Assembly: GCA_944389895.1 (NCBI GenBank)
Contig: CALXOA010000066.1
Coordinates: 1 to 64,000, forward strand
Reading direction: 5' to 3'
DNA: 64,000 bases
Source: an uncultured Victivallis sp.
Lineage (GTDB): Bacteria > Verrucomicrobiota > Lentisphaeria > Victivallales > Victivallaceae
The notes under the pieces were generated by a model. It did not search any database and had not been told where the DNA came from. It worked only from the letters and a program-made list of their open reading frames with translations. The translations under genes were made by a program, and so were the position numbers. Below, piece by piece: positions 63,596 through 64,000 of this stretch (within the stretch, counting starts at the first letter, position 1; each line of letters starts with the position of its first letter).

Positions 63596-64000
63596 ATGAA
63601 TGAGAAGAACGATGGTTTCCCGGAAATGGAATATCTCGGAAACAACGATTTCATGCCGGTCGATTCCTGGAGGATCCTGCGGATCATGGCCGAGTTTGTC
63701 GAATCCTTTGAGGCAATGGGGAGGATGCCGGAGCTGGTTGCGGTATTCGGTTCCGCCAGAACTGCGGAGGATGCTCCCGATGCCGATGCCGCCAGAAGAG
63801 TCGGCAAGTTGCTGGTCGAGGCCGGTTACGGTGTGATTACCGGCGGCGGGCCGGGGATCATGGGGGCCGCCAACCGCGGCGCTTTCGAAGCCGGTGGCCG
63901 GTCGGTCGGGCTCAACATCGAGTTGCCGATGGAGCAGCATCCGAACAAGTTTCAGACCGATTCCCTCTCTTTCCACTATTTCTTCGTGCGCAAGGTCTGT
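63596..64000 (+). CDS. LOG-family protein (cytokinin-riboside phosphoribohydrolase-like), 3' truncated
   Basis: The first 135 codons; the gene runs off the right edge. After a 45-residue N-terminal helical part (DSWRILRIMAEFVESFEAM) comes a Rossmann fold, LVAVFGSARTAEDAPDADAARRVGKLL, and VITGGGPGIMGAANRGAFEAGG, the nucleotide-binding PGGxGT-like region of the LOG/TIGR00730 family. Family enzymes hydrolyse AMP-type nucleotides to ribose 5-phosphate and base; many are wrongly named lysine decarboxylases. The catalytic PGGxGTxxE segment would lie beyond the edge. It has its own strong promoter and ribosome site (GGAGG, nine bases before ATG 63596). Confidence 0.87.
   Translation, partial: MNEKNDGFPEMEYLGNNDFMPVDSWRILRIMAEFVESFEAMGRMPELVAVFGSARTAEDAPDADAARRVGKLLVEAGYGVITGGGPGIMGAANRGAFEAGGRSVGLNIELPMEQHPNKFQTDSLSFHYFFVRKVC

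Overview
The window reads as a chromosomal segment of a moderately GC-rich, anaerobic, sugar-fermenting bacterium of the Planctomycetota-Verrucomicrobiota-Chlamydiota group, most likely Lentisphaerota (Victivallis-like). The reasons are: four pseudopilins of the [17 protein letters not shown] type with H-X9-DG tails, a pilus-like locus laid out like Akkermansia Amuc_1098-1102, many glycoside hydrolases of the plant/mucin-sugar type, and acetate-forming ackA-pta. This assignment is inference from gene content; no rRNA gene is present, and I saw no tRNA, CRISPR array or insertion sequence.

Layout. 1-4.9 kb, minus strand: the start of a glycosidase, a family 5 solute-binding protein coupled to rhamnulokinase, and DAHP synthase. 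5.2-7.6 kb: three tandem pseudopilins from one strong promoter. 7.7-10.4 kb: argD-argF-mntP. 10.4-16.5 kb: a 423-bp regulatory gap with two matching 18-bp palindromes, a fourth pseudopilin, a small anchored protein and a 1380-residue CobN/HmuS-like chelatase with a membrane helix at each end. 16.5-20 kb, minus: hisF, short malic enzyme and larC. 20-22.7 kb: nitroreductase, an unknown protein and a hexose-6-phosphate mutarotase. 22.7-25.5 kb, minus: an ArsB/NhaD-type permease with an EIIA-CBS protein. 25.7-31.5 kb: an HU-family protein, then hisS-adk-map-infA-ackA-pta.

31.5-35.5 kb holds two secretin-like proteins facing a small lipoprotein, then tpiA. 36.4-47.5 kb is a long plus-strand unit: secG, Amuc_1102-like, PilM-PilN fusion, Amuc_1100-like, Amuc_1099-like and two large secretins, closed by a strong terminator. 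rpsD follows. 48.3-55.1 kb, minus: GH38 mannosidase, fucI, gdhA behind a sigma-54-like promoter with upstream palindromes, and an HPr-like protein. 55.3-62.7 kb: a GH78-like rhamnosidase and an unclassified glycosidase, divergent from a GntR/LacI-type regulator, then a membrane glycosyltransferase. The regulator and the transferase both look leaderless. The window ends with a proline-rich secreted protein (minus) and a truncated LOG-family gene.

Taken together, the genes suggest a cell that breaks down rhamnose-, fucose- and mannose-containing glycans, imports and ferments the sugars to acetate, and carries a large, partly undescribed envelope machine: four secretin-family proteins and four pseudopilins in 42 kb, without the usual assembly ATPase or inner-membrane platform protein in view.
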